In this document: in pieces, positions 10,365 through 20,982 of the stretch
Position numbering within the stretch: the stretch's first letter is position 1
Layout of the letters: each line of letters opens with the position of its first letter
NCBI GenBank assembly: GCA_012845835.1
Contig: JABAKD010000006.1
Coordinates: 1,658,116-1,722,115 of the forward strand
Direction of reading: 5' to 3'
Source of the DNA: Undaria pinnatifida
Taxonomy: Eukaryota > Sar > Phaeophyceae > Laminariales > Alariaceae
DNA: 64,000 nt
Notes under the pieces: model-generated
What the model saw: the letters and a program-made list of their open reading frames with translations, nothing else
Told to the model about the DNA's origin: nothing
Database searches by the model: none
Program-made: the position numbers and the translations under genes

Positions 10365-11400
10365 GCTGCTTCCCCCCCCCCCCCCGCCCCCGCCCCCCCA
10401 CCCCCCGCCCCGAACGCCCCCTCCTTTCCCACCACCCGCACCGTCGCCTAGACCTAGCACCACACGTATAACAAACCCCTACATCTATGCCACCTAAAAC
10501 TTCCCCACCCCCACCCCCGCCAACCCCCCCTCCCCCCCCCTACCTCCCCACCCCCCCACCCCATCCCACCCCCACCCCCTCGAACACTCCGCCCTCTACT
10601 CACTGATTGTGGGCAAGGCTACGGTAGGGGGGTCCCCTTTTTGGCTTTGAATTTCAGTGGCTAGGGGTCACTCGCGCGAGTAACCCCTTTGTTATCTTGC
10701 TATCTTACGTTTTCTTCATGTTTTATATTGACAAAATCAATCCGCGATGCAAAGGTAAGACTTACCCCAGGATATACATGATAAACTGATGCATTCTTTC
10801 CAAAACCGTCACATTTATCCCCTTGAAAGAATGTATAGTTTCCACGAACAGATTGAGCTGCCCCACCCGCCCCACCCCCGCCCCAACCGCCCTCCCCATG
10901 ATAAAGTGGTGTTTTTTTTTTGTTTTTTTTCCCCCAAACCGTCATATTTATCCCCTTAAAGGATTTATAGCTTCCATGCACAAATTGCCCGCCCGTCCGC
11001 CCGTCCCCCCCTTTCCCCCCCCCCCTTCCCCCCCCCCTCCAACCCCGCCCCTTTTGATCAAACCCAGGACCCCACCTCCTTTAAAAGTCCGCCCTCCCCT
11101 CACCGGTTAATCGACTTTCAGGATGCACTTGATAAACTGATGCATTTCCTTCCACAGCTAGCTGTCAGATTTTGTCCACCTCAGGAACGGGTTTCATTGT
11201 TTCCGCGCACGGACTGACTAACATCACCCTGTTGACCCTGATAGCTACAATGTAGTTGTAAGGGGAGTCGCCGACCTATATCCTTAATTTGGACACACAA
11301 CCCGTAATACGCGCGATCGGAGTATCATACACAGCTTGCAAAGATGAGTTTCTGCAAAATCTTCGATCTCACAGCTGGAGTGTGTTTTCATTTCTTATAA
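10365..11400 (+). repeat. Family B element with long poly-C tracts
   Basis: Runs of C interrupted by A or T alternate with conserved single-copy blocks: 'aaaccgtcacatttatcccctt', 'ttgatcaaaccc', 'gattttgtccacctcag', 'gtagttgtaaggggagtcgcc' and 'cgcgatcggagtatcacacac'. It ends in 'agctggagtgtgttttcatttcttataata'. The same block order occurs at 34263-34690, 38100-39500 and, inverted, 49808-51130. A Family A half-copy is embedded at 10615-10755. No protein is encoded; the proline-rich open frames are composition artefacts. Confidence 0.75.
10615..10755 (-). mobile_element. MITE, Family A half-copy
   Basis: Starts with the Family A terminal sequence AAGGCTACGGTAGGGGGG, then the palindromic TCACTCGCGCGAGT block and the 'cttcatgttttatattgacaa' interior in reverse order relative to 31667-31926. 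The other end is missing. Confidence 0.8.
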
Positions 11401-11456
11401 TATATATTTAGATTCACAACATTCGTTACAGCAGACATTGTCTTTATCCAAGTGCT

Positions 11457-11935
11457 TTGAAATGGTGTCACGAATGCCGGCACCAAACGGGGCATTCGGC
11501 AGGGACGCTGGTTGTCGTAAATGAGGATGGGTGGAAATATCCCTCCGAAATATCAGTTGACAATGAATGGAGAACACCTCATCATGACGTACTTTATACT
11601 GTGCCCCAACGTGCAGTTGAAGGCCGGTCCTGGGAACTGCAACTTACCACAATTTTGTATCTTTTTCTCGACCTTGCTCTCCTGCCCACCCACACGTGCT
11701 TAATCCAACCCCATCCTCCCTCAGTCACTCACCTCACCAAGCCTTCGGACTTCAACCTGTCCTTGCACATCGAGCGCACCCCACTACACGGTGAGCTTAG
11801 TTTTTTCAACATTTCCTTTTTGTATCTCCGTGCAGCTCGAGGCTTCGAAACCACAGTCAGAACAAGTTCGCCGATAACCACCGTAGTAAAATATACCTCG
11901 CAAGACCACTTTGTTTACGGGGGACCCTAGTAAAT
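11457..11935 (+). pseudogene. Gene-like fragment, first of a tandem pair
   Basis: Sequence from about 11590 to 11935 is duplicated at 12049-12361. Both copies share a peptide pattern in parallel frames (a FILxPN stretch followed by a 'STLxS' stretch) and an identically placed 45-bp intron-like segment: here GTGAGC at 11791 to TGCAG at 11835, with a pyrimidine-rich 3' part. Because 45 is divisible by three, the frame stays open with or without removal. No family was recognised. Conservation of the intron-like ends suggests an old duplicated gene fragment, but this is an inference. Confidence 0.4.
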
Positions 11936-12048
11936 AGGACCTACGGTGGAGACAAAAAACCTATATATTCATCTATTTTTACTAACAACATTTGGTCCTA
12001 TTTGCTGTCGTCCTCCGTAATAGTATGAAGAACACAAGACGCAAAACT

Positions 12049-12361
12049 GCTTTATACTGTACCCCAACGAACGTCTAATTGGTCCTTTGAGGTGCCATTT
12101 ACAAATATTTTTTATGTCTTCCTCGACCTTGCACTCCTCGCCCCCCCCCTCCGCCCGGACTCCCACAGTCACTCACTAAAACAAGCATCGTGACTTCCAC
12201 CCGTCCTTGCACACATCGAGCGCACCTCACTACACGGTGAGCTTAGTTCGTTCAACATTTCCTTTTCGTATGTCCATGCAGCTCTAGGCATCAAACCCAC
12301 AGCAGCACACGTTCGTCGAGAGATTTCCGTACGTAGTACCTGGTACAACACACCTAGCAAT
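12049..12361 (+). pseudogene. Gene-like fragment, second of a tandem pair
   Basis: Diverged copy of 11590-11935 with the matching 45-bp intron-like segment at 12237-12281 (GTGAGC ... ATGCAG). This copy has more frame breaks, and the terminal coding-like part is shorter. No domain was recognised. Confidence 0.4.
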
Positions 12362-13640
12362 ATAAACCAACACCTGCAACGAGTTTCGTGACAGGTCTGG
12401 TCACCAAACCAAAGGCGGCAGCTTTGGGGTAGAGCTCATTGAGAGCTTCTCGTAGACGCGTCGCTTGACGTTAGCAGTCTACACAATAGTATGGTCGAGA
12501 AAATCAGGTTAAAAATTGTCCCCGGAGGTTTGTTACCTTGTGTGATATTCCATAGATAGATACCATTCGAACCTGCTCACTCCATCTAGCCTCTCGCCCG
12601 TCAGGCTCCGTGGCGCAGACAGCAGCGGAGAACCCTTCCACTGTCAATTAGCGAATGTATCACGCTCTACCGTTCACGTGACACCACTGCCGACCCAGTG
12701 GAAGTAAGCGCCCCACTCAAGAAAAGTACCCCACCTACCACGGGCAAAAAAACAAGAAATTCGACAGCAAGCAGCCGATATTATACTGTGAAGTTTGTGT
12801 AGGACATACACTTGATGTACCCAATACGACATCCTGCCCAAAAACGATAACACATCGATTTCTCTTCAGATCTCCCGTACTGCAGCTTCTCGCCGGCCAC
12901 GGCCCGATGCGCAGGCGACAACAACAACAGCAGGCCGTTGTGCTGCGTAGCATTCAGTTGGTGCTCGATCGTTCTCATTGACGCGTTCTATCGTCCCATC
13001 ATGCTCAACCGCTCCTGTTGACAAATCGATGTTTTACGTCGAGACCCCTCCTCTTGCGTGTTCGTCCGGTATCGTCTGACGTACTTTTTGTTTTATCTAG
13101 TACGTACAGCTGTAGCTGCCGCGATTAAGTGTAAAATGCGTAGCGGGGGTGGGCATGACCTTCGATAGCGGTTGCACTCATAGATTATTTTCATTTGAAA
13201 TGGTTTCTCAATGACGGTCGACATTAATTAACCCAAACAACGGAAACAACAGTCAACTTTTTCGCATGATTCTTGTTGTAGACGTAGACCATCGGATGTT
13301 TCATCCGTTCGGCAATGATGTGTTTGTCTAAATTAGATTTTGGGCGGGTCATGTGTTAAAACTCCTGAAACGAGGAACCTGAGAAAAAAGGTGGTACACC
13401 ACGAACATCGTGGCTCGCGTGGCTTCAATGGTAAGCCGCACAACTGCAAAGAGAGGTCGACATCGTAGGTTCCTAATTTAGTCCGCAATCAAGGAACCAA
13501 ATTGTTTTGACGGTGTAGCGTACAATGTGAGCAGGAATGATTAGATCTTTCTACGTATATGCGCCATATCAATGAAGGCCTGAACCGGAAGGGGGAGAAG
13601 GGAACGCATATTTTTTATTCAATCCCATTTATTAACCTCG
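12362..13640. other. Intergenic stretch without supported genes
   Basis: No domain-bearing frame was seen. At 13415-13480 a 'ggcttcaatggtaagc' phrase followed by 'gtaggttcctaat' faintly resembles a tRNA, but the arms do not pair well, so no RNA gene is called. Confidence 0.3.
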
Positions 13641-13800
13641 CACTACTCTCGCCCTCCCTCACAGCAGTAACTCAGATACGGGGTCACATAGTGGTCCCTC
13701 CTCAGCCCTCCCCACCACGGTACGTGCCTTCATTTTTATCGCGATAACAATTCAGCATTTTCTCCCCTCGTCGACGCGCATCGGATTGCGCATACGAACA
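13641..13800. repeat. Dispersed repeat H, copy 1
   Basis: Shares the order 'agtaactcaga...ggtca', a pyrimidine-rich stretch, 'caccacggtacgtgccttcatttttatcgcg' and 'tcgtcgac.cgcat' with 55035-55185, and more weakly with 27565-27720. Probably a short mobile element; ends not defined. Confidence 0.6.
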
Positions 13801-13949
13801 ATGGAGACTTGTCGAAAAGGTCGCTAAGTTAAGGGTAGAACCTCTCACGTGTTGAGCTGGAAATGAAAACGTATCGACTAGTTTGAGATCAAAACGTAAA
13901 GATGCGGGCAAAAGGTGTGCCACGACGGATGTTACTACGACGGGATAAA

Positions 13950-13993
13950 GATGTCCCCTTCTGTCCCCTTCTGTCCCCTTCTGTCCCCTGCTG
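13950..13993. repeat. 10-bp tandem repeat (TGTCCCCTTC)n
   Basis: Four adjacent 10-bp units, the last with C-to-G and T-to-C type changes. Confidence 0.9.
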
Positions 13994-14084
13994 TGGGGAG
14001 AGTCTTCCTCTTGTCGAGCAAAAAAACACAACCGAAAAGAGCTACGACACTACTACGTATTGTACCATACATATATCATAAAAA

Positions 14085-14290
14085 GTGAAAACACACTCAA
14101 GCTGTGAGATCGAACATTTTGTCGAAACTCATACTTCCCGTTCGTTAGTGTTTATTTCTCTGACATATCTTTAATGAGGACACACACCCAGTAATACGCG
14201 CGATCGGAGTATCACACACAACTTGAAAATGTGAGTTTCGACAATAATATCTTCGATCTCACAGACGGGTGGATGGAGATTATTTTGTTT
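14085..14290. repeat. Two Family B ends, inverted head to head
   Basis: At 14093-14145 the block 'cactcaagctgtgagatcgaacattttgtcgaaactcat' reads in one direction, and at 14165-14275 the corresponding 'gcgcgatcggagtatcacacac ... gtgagtttcgac ... cttcgatctcacag' reads in the other. This inverted arrangement in about 200 bp suggests that the Family B end can act as a terminal inverted repeat, or that a deletion brought two ends together. Confidence 0.6.
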
Positions 14291-14318
14291 TTACAATAAT
14301 AATAATATTATGATCTCA

Positions 14319-15133
14319 GGCCATTTCTTATACAGACAGTCGGATTCCGCCAGTCGAAAACGGCCCTTTTCGACTGGACTTTTTTTCGACTGGAATCTTC
14401 TGCTTTTTCTTCTTATCGTCAGTCTAGTCGTTTTCTTAGTTTTTGCGCTCTTCCCTGAGGCGGTTGGTGTGAGGGAGTACTGCTGTACAGCAGTCGAAAT
14501 CGGTTGGCTGCTCTGTGCTTCGCGTTTTCTCCGCGAGCAACGGCTCGACAAACCCTCGTCCCCGCGAGTTGGTGGCTTTGGGCTTAGCCGAAAGCCTCCG
14601 AGCCGAAAGACGCCGAAGCTACGTTCGTGGAGTTGCACGCAGCCGAGAGCCGCCAAAGCTACAGCGGGCGCAGCCGTTGTTGGCAGCATGGGATCGATAC
14701 TGCGCGCTGCTGCGTCGTGTGATACACGATGCTGGCGAGCGGAACTAGGAATGCGCCACGCTGACTTGCTGCGAGAAACAACAGCAGTGATAGCCATGCC
14801 AGCGGCAGCGCCTTGTATGATACTGCAAGCAGTGTGGTACCTGGTATGGGTGTGTGGCTGTGTGGCCGTGTGGTTTGTGTTTGGTGGTGGGATGAACGAT
14901 GCGATCGGTTCAAACAACACGTGTAAAACTTTTTTGACTGAGTTTTTCGACTGGAGGATCCTGCCGAAAAAGTGGAGATTTTTTACTGAATCCGCCAGTA
15001 GTCGGAATTCTCATTCGAAAAAAGTTGAGTCGAAAAAGCCCTTTTTCGAATGAATGTGTAAGAAGCTGGATTTGGGCTTCAAGTCGAAAAAGGCCGTTCT
15101 CGCCTGACAAATCCGACTGTATAAGAAATGGCC
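14319..15133. mobile_element. Non-autonomous PIF/Harbinger-like element (815 bp)
   Basis: The ends are GGCCATTTCTTATACAG and its exact complement, and the inverted similarity continues inward with small differences for about 60 bp (TCGGATT, then CGGCC and TTTTCGACT). The element is flanked on both sides by TCA (14316-14318 and 15134-15136), a 3-bp target duplication of the TNA type expected for PIF/Harbinger transposons, whose ends also start GG. The interior has no transposase; the long open frame that crosses it runs through both ends and is not a protein. A second, split copy lies at 24047-26200. Confidence 0.8.
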
Positions 15134-15149
15134 TCAGAGTTGGATGGAG

Positions 15150-15350
15150 TGTATTTTTTCTTCTAGAACAATAATAACTCAGATGAAGTGTATTTCAACA
15201 ATATTATAATAATACTGATATTAATTATTATATAAAAAACAAATAAAACAAACGTGTAAAAAAGTGTATTTATTTATTTCAAAACATAAATAGCAATTAA
15301 TTATTGTTATGAAATTGAAAATACACTCCATCTAGATCTGAGGTCGAGGA
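15150..15350. other. AT-rich spacer
   Basis: A/T-rich sequence with many short ATAAT and TTATT runs, ending in a 'gaaaatacactcca' phrase that resembles the Family B end. No gene seen. Confidence 0.4.
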
Positions 15351-15371
15351 TGTTTTAAGATGAAGTTCTGT

Positions 15372-16010
15372 AGGGTTTGTGGATTCCGAGCAAGGGTATG
15401 AGGGTCTTACACAACTTCCAGAATTTTTGCGTACGTGTTACAGAACTTCCAGAAGTTCCGGGTATTTTTTCCACAGGCATACAGAACTCACAGAAGTTCC
15501 AGGCGGGTACAAAAGGTGATGTACCAGCACCCCAGGTTTGCGGCTTGTGTTTTCCAAAAGTCACAGACGTTCCGGCTGCGGGTATGAAGGTTTTACAGAA
15601 CTTCCAAAAGTTCCGGGTACAGTACAGGTACAAAGGTCTTGCAAAACTGCCAGAACTGCCGGGTATTGTGGCACGGGCGTACATAACTTCCAGAACTTCG
15701 GGGCAGGTATAAACATGCTGTACCCGTACCCCGGGTCTTTGTGACACCGGCGTACACAACTTCCAGAAGTTTGGGATACGGGTATGAGTGTTCTACGACG
15801 ATACCGAGGTTCTTTGTAGAGTAATACCCGGGGTACATACGGCGGGTATGGTTGTGTGTACCATACAAAGAGAACGCAAGCAGAAAGTTCGGGTACGGGT
15901 ATGAATGTCGTACAGAACTCAGAGACATTCCGGGCACGGGTAGGGTTGTACAGAACTCACAGAACCCCCCGATACAGGAATCCCGGGTAAATACCCGGTA
16001 AATACCCGCC
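15372..16010. repeat. TTCCAGAA satellite, block 1 (diverged)
   Basis: A complex, degenerate tandem repeat whose units carry 'acagaacttccagaagttccgggta' variants, separated by 'gggtatgaa/gg', 'cacaggcatacagaactcacag' and 'gtacccgtaccccgggt' spacers. The order of unit types matches block 2 at 16640-17110. The core contains TTC-NN-GAA, the arrangement of two heat-shock-factor half-sites. All open frames here (Thr-Glu-Leu-Pro-Glu-Val-Pro-Gly type peptides) are repeat products. Confidence 0.85.
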
Positions 16011-16639
16011 TCGAAAGAGGCGAAAGAACAACAAATTGACCGGAAAAGAAAGAAAAAATTGTCATCGCATTTCCATTTTAAGTCTACTGCTACTACCACT
16101 ACTACTGTTCTTCTGTAACACAAGCCGTACCATAACGTACCCCGGCTGTGGCGCCTAAAATAAATAATTGCGGTCGCAAGCCCATTTTTTCCACTAGCTC
16201 GATAAGTAAAGTGCCGTGACCAAGAAGAACCAAAAACACCGAAAACACGGAGAATAGATCGAGACTTCGATGACATGATAAGGGGATCGGCATTGCTCCG
16301 ATCGTAAAAAACCATTAACAATACGTACGCAATACGTGGCTTCCCGATAGCAGGAAAGATATCGTCATTTCAAACAAATCAAATCGAATTCAATTCGATT
16401 CATATAAAGATAATAATTTATATTCAAAAGTGTTCTTCGTTAATATCTACGTTATTACGTGAACTAAGAAACGAAAGAAACATCAACAACAACAACAGCA
16501 ACAGATAGGTGCTCTTATTGAAACGTTTTGCTTGCTGTATTCGATGTTCGGTTTGTGCGACTGCCAAAACATGACATCCTAGTAAATGCATCATACACGT
16601 TCGGATTGAACCTGAATGAATACCATAACACCGAACTCC
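16011..16639. other. Spacer between the two satellite blocks
   Basis: Non-repetitive A/T-leaning sequence with no recognisable gene. The minus-strand frame that covers it is an extension of the satellite frame. Confidence 0.35.
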
Positions 16640-17110
16640 CCGGGTATTGTAACGAAGGTATACCCGTACCCCGGGTATTGTGCCAAAGTCTTACAGCATG
16701 AGTGACAGAATGTTCAGTAAGGGTATGAGGATCTTACAGAACTTCCAGAAGTTTCGGGTACGGGTGCGGATGCCTTACAGAACTTCCAGAAGTTCCGGGT
16801 ATTGTTGCACAGGCGTACAGAATACGGGTGCGGATGCCTTACAGAACTTCCAGAAGTTCCGGGTATTGTTGCACAGGCGTACAGAATTCACAGAAATTCC
16901 GAGCGGGTACAAAACATGCTGTACCCGTACCCCGGATATTGTGGCCGCGGCTGTACAGAAGTTCCAGCAGTTCCGGGTACTGGTATGAATGTCGTACACA
17001 ACTTCCAGACGTTCCGGGTACGGGTATAAATGTCCTACAGAAGTTCTTTTTAGGGTAATACCCGGGGTAAATAGCCCTGGTACGGTTTGTACGTACCCTA
17101 CAGAACACAC
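16640..17110. repeat. TTCCAGAA satellite, block 2
   Basis: Same unit types and order as block 1. It contains an essentially perfect 64-bp tandem duplication (16761-16824 and 16825-16888), which points to recent local expansion. Several copies of GAACTTCCAGAAGTTCC, itself an imperfect palindrome, are present. Confidence 0.9.
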
Positions 17111-17114
17111 CTTT

Positions 17115-17215
17115 GACAGGCTTCGGCGAAGCTCATCTTTGCACGTTGTGTGTGATATTCCGATCGCGCGTATTACTGCGTGTGTGTCCTCATTAAGGAT
17201 GTTGTTGATTGTTGT
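17115..17215 (-). repeat. Family B end fragment
   Basis: 'agctcatctttgcacgttgtgtgtgatattccgatcgcgcg' followed by 'gtgtcctcattaaggat', in the same orientation as at 49840. Confidence 0.8.
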
Positions 17216-17703
17216 TGCTGTCTCACATTGTCTGTTGTAGAAAATCTAGAGTCCGTGGTCACACGAAGGTCCTGGAGCCTTAGGAAGACGAGAAAAATCA
17301 AATTAAATCGAAATTCGGAATTTCTACGCTTTCCCGCCTAAAACGCACGATACGCAAAAAGGCGCGCAAGTGAAATGATACAATGTGCAAACTAAACTCA
17401 CATGGCCGCGGGTATCCACTAAACTATAACAACAGCGTAATAGATAGAGTTCCGCCGCTCCCACAAATAACCTATTCGCGACTACAAGCTACTCATACAT
17501 ACCGCGGTTGGGCGGCCTGCACCGTACGAACCGCACGGTAATCGTGATCACAGACGAATGCGCCTGCTGTCCGGAGTGCCGTTAGAGTGACGAACGGCGG
17601 GCATGCATTGAAAATATAGCAATCCAACCAAAAGACACAATGCAAAAGTCAATGATCGCCCTGTGTTTGTTGATCCCTACGAAGCGTAGAGGGCTTACCC
17701 GTT
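17216..17703. other. Intergenic stretch
   Basis: No supported gene, RNA or repeat beyond dispersed single matches. Confidence 0.3.
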
Positions 17704-17972
17704 TAGCGAACAGCAGTGGGGTAGTGGAGTCACCGGTATGAAGACAAGTAAAAGACGTATAAATATATATTAGGTTGCTCCTAGTCAAGGTACATCGTGG
17801 AGAGAAGAAGACTCGCTGGGTAGAAGAAGCACGACGAGGAGTTTTGGCGAAATACCCAATATGATTTCACCATCCCGATATACCGCTACGATGTAGCCAC
17901 CTACTACTGTCAACCCCTTCTATACTCAACCGTCATCATATCCATATCATATCCAAGCATACAATCAACAGC
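17704..17972. repeat. Dispersed repeat E, copy 1
   Basis: Highly similar to 23163-23372 from 'gttgctcctag.caaggtacatcgtggagagaagaagactc' through 'cgatataccgctacgatgtag' to 'cgtcatcatatccatatcatatccaagcatacaatcaaca'. Its first 60 bp ('gtggggtagtggagtcaccggtatgaaga') also recur at 21504-21560. Ends and coding capacity are not evident. Confidence 0.85.
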
Positions 17973-18699
17973 TTCTAGCTTCGTAAATGATACGGTATGA
18001 TGCTATATTGTCATATCAGGCTAAAACAATTCGATAAAAAATACGGTCAATCAAAATCCTCCCAGTACTACTGTGACAAGGTAGAAAGATTGCAGCACCA
18101 TAGTCCTTGAAAAGCACTCCATAAATCTATAGATACAATTCAGGGACAGTATTCAACATCAATCTTCAGGAACCTACAATCTCAGAGGGAAAATTCCAAA
18201 AACGAAAACTAAAATCCGAAATTTATACTATTAGACCGAAAACTCAAGTCTGAAACGCAAAATCAAAAAAATCAAAAAAATCAAACATCGGCCTTATAAT
18301 CAGCACTCAGCCTTCCTTATAAAACGGTTGTCAGCTCCATAGAATAGCGATGCCAACAAGTGTGATCGGACAGCAGTCTCAAAACTCACTTTTGAATTAG
18401 ACAAATGCCTCTCGGCTGGGTACATACGAAAACTCCATTCAGATTCCAAATGCTCAAATCCAGAGCAAAATAATGTCACACTAGACAACGCAATATTGAA
18501 AACATTATTATTTCAAAGGCCAAGAAACAGCTACTTGCCTCCCTAACTACCTTGCACTCTTAAACGTACTAAACTCCAGCTAATATATGCAGAATAGTCC
18601 GTCAAGAAACAATTCAAATCAGCTCGCGAAAAAGTTAGTCGCCCTCGGGTTCAGACGTATAGAACTCGTCGAGTTTGAGACCTTTTTCCTACTTAACGA
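17973..18699. other. AT-rich intergenic stretch
   Basis: No gene recognised. A/T-rich with short AAATC runs around 18250-18285. Confidence 0.3.
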
Positions 18700-18779
18700 G
18701 CCATAGTCCTCACAAGTGGTCAAGCGAATCCTTCCCCGCACAAGCGGTAACAGGTGAACGTGACACCTCCTTGCAGGAT

Positions 18780-19027
18780 GAAAACTAAACGATTTGTCTT
18801 AGCCGGGTCCCATTTCGGGGCTCTTTGAGAAAACCATAGACTGATTACGCAGGGATGACCTCGGGTAGTTTACCTGAAGCCGTTGCCGTCCCCAAGTCCC
18901 AAAATGTGACACCTAAACAATTTGGCTCAGCTGGGTCTCATTACGGGGCTAGTTGAGAAAACCATGGACTGGTTACGCAGGGATGACCCCGGGTAGTTTA
19001 CCAAAAACTGTTGTCGTCCCCTTGTTA
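18780..19027. repeat. Two-copy tandem duplication, period about 130 bp
   Basis: 18780-18896 and 18908-19027 align well, for instance 'ggggctctttgagaaaaccatagactgattacgcagggatgacctcgggtagtttacc' against 'ggggctagttgagaaaaccatggactggttacgcagggatgaccccgggtagtttacc'. The second copy overlaps the 3' end of the RNase H fragment below. Confidence 0.85.
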
Positions 19028-19185
19028 TCCTCAAAAAACGTGATGCATGCAGAACCAAGACCAGGCAAAATAAAACTCCACACGTACCGCAAGAAAACCA
19101 CTTCCTTGATGGTGTCCGCCAGTGCTATGTACTCGGCTTCTGTCGTCGCAATGTCCGGACGTGTCTGGTTAGCAAGCGACATCAA
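18973..19185 (-). pseudogene. Copia RNase H fragment
   Basis: The 70-residue frame holds the RNase H motif TTEAEYIAL (catalytic Glu), then the helix KEVVFLRYVW and the FEDNKGTT box (catalytic Asp), as in the C-terminal domain of copia Pol that removes RNA from the RNA:DNA hybrid. No RT domain or LTR lies next to it, so it is an isolated fragment. It is not collinear with the 42-49 kb element and its residues differ, so it comes from another copia lineage. Confidence 0.75.
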
Positions 19186-19189
19186 GCAT

Positions 19190-20980
19190 CCGACCAGCTC
19201 GCGAAAAGGCCAGTCTGTTTGAGACCTTCTTCGAGCGGGTTCGTACTACCCGAACTAACGCATGTATCACCATTCACTGCATACCCCGCAAAAATTTATA
19301 AAATCCCGTCATATGTCATTATATTTTCAGACTTTACTCGACAACTGTTTGATGCCGGCATAGCACGAATTCAACCCCGTGTTTCTTTCTGCTTCAAAGA
19401 ACCGATAGATCAAAGCGCAAACGCCTCGCTACACATGACGAGGTTGTTATATTGAGGGTCAAGTTATTCCGCATGTTCTTTCCCGGAAGAGCGACACGTA
19501 GTATCACGGTGAGGCAAAAGTGTTAGTCCATGCTGCTACTTGATAAGCTACCACGGTAATGAAATAACGATCCTATAAACTGTTTGGCAACCTCGACTAA
19601 AACGCGTACATAGGATACGGTATCCCGTAAACTCCATAACCAACGCAGGAATGTGGACTATTTTTGTCTGCACTCAAGATGCTCGTATACTTTGTACGCA
19701 AAATGTTTGAGCACGTAACTGTGCACTATAAGAACTTTAAATCTACCCCGTTCCCCCTGCTCATTATTTTTGGTCCGGCATACCGCAGATACCGCTGATG
19801 ATAACACTCTGCGCACGCGCACGATAAAAGCGGGGGAAGTTGAGGGGGCGATCTAACAGAAAGAGGGTTGAACATAATCAAAATCCTATCATGAATCATT
19901 GTAAAGCAAAACATGTCACGCTACAATATCATGTTCATATTACAGTAGCCATAACCGGGACAAGATCAGGGTGGAATCTTCAGATTAACGAGAAGAACAC
20001 ATCCTGATATTTTCACCACATATTGCATCATATCACGTGAGAAATACTATATTTCCTCACTACCGGTTTCTTCATTTATTTCGTGTACCGCACCATGCTA
20101 GATCGCTGTTAAGGTTGACAACCAGCTATTCTGGAAGTAGCCAGCATTGAATAAGACAACCAAACCACCACGTATGTTGTCATCATCTCTAGAACGTAAC
20201 CGAAATATAACACTACTGGTACCAACAATACCCGTCATCATCTCTCGGGAGCACCCCAAAAATATTACTACTGGTACTGACCATACCCTTACAGCCATCA
20301 ACCGTCACCATTTTACCTGTAAAACCAGATGGCGTACGATATCGCACCAGTAACTGTGTTAGAAAAATACAGGGCACACAACCGAAATCAAACTTTATGT
20401 TTCGGAGATGGCGAATTCGTTCTCAATTCCTTCCCTCTTTGGCGCATGAGGGAAAATGGTTGATTGAAAATGAAATATAGTACGAAACTGCTGTGCATGT
20501 GACAGAAGGAAAATACGGCTGTCGCAAGCCAGCGTTAGCTACTGCTGACATAATCTATTCTCAACCCGTAAAGAATTCGCATCCTGTGCTAGGAGTAGTC
20601 TGCTGATCAGCAGAGCTATCATACCACAAGCAATCACATTTTCCGGTGGTTGGGGCAACAGGGGCCACAAGCATTTTTTCCTGCCCGTCCCTCTGCCCAA
20701 GCTACTCTGCCCTTTGCTATGATTTAACGCGAATACCAAGGTCTTAACCGCAAAGAAAGCGAAATAAAATGATCGTCTCAGCACATGTCATCGCCACGTA
20801 AGTCAACTACTGCTGCTGTATACCTGGTAGATACTAATAGCAATATAATATATTGCGACAGCGGTTCATATGATATGATGAATTTTCACACACACAGCGA
20901 AAGTCCACTACCTGCTGTATTACTCTAGAATAAAGACAAAGCCCAGACAGAACAATGAACAACATGACCTGTGGTTGTTG
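19190..20980. other. Intergenic stretch without supported genes
   Basis: Only short frames without family resemblance. 20200-20300 has a loose internal duplication ('actactggtac...cccgtcatcatctctcgggagcac'). Confidence 0.3.
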
Positions 20981-20982
20981 CC

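Noticed and set aside
13415-13480. Possible tRNA gene
   Set aside because: A D-arm-like phrase is present but the T-arm and acceptor do not pair.
14310-15053. 247-codon plus-strand and 209-codon minus-strand frames
   Set aside because: They run through the terminal inverted repeat of the Harbinger-like element and have no transposase motif.
15355-17110. Many frames of 60-240 codons on both strands
   Set aside because: Repeat products of the TTCCAGAA satellite.
15372-17110. Possible CRISPR array
   Set aside because: Units vary in length and sequence, spacers are themselves repeated, and there are no cas genes; the window is eukaryotic.
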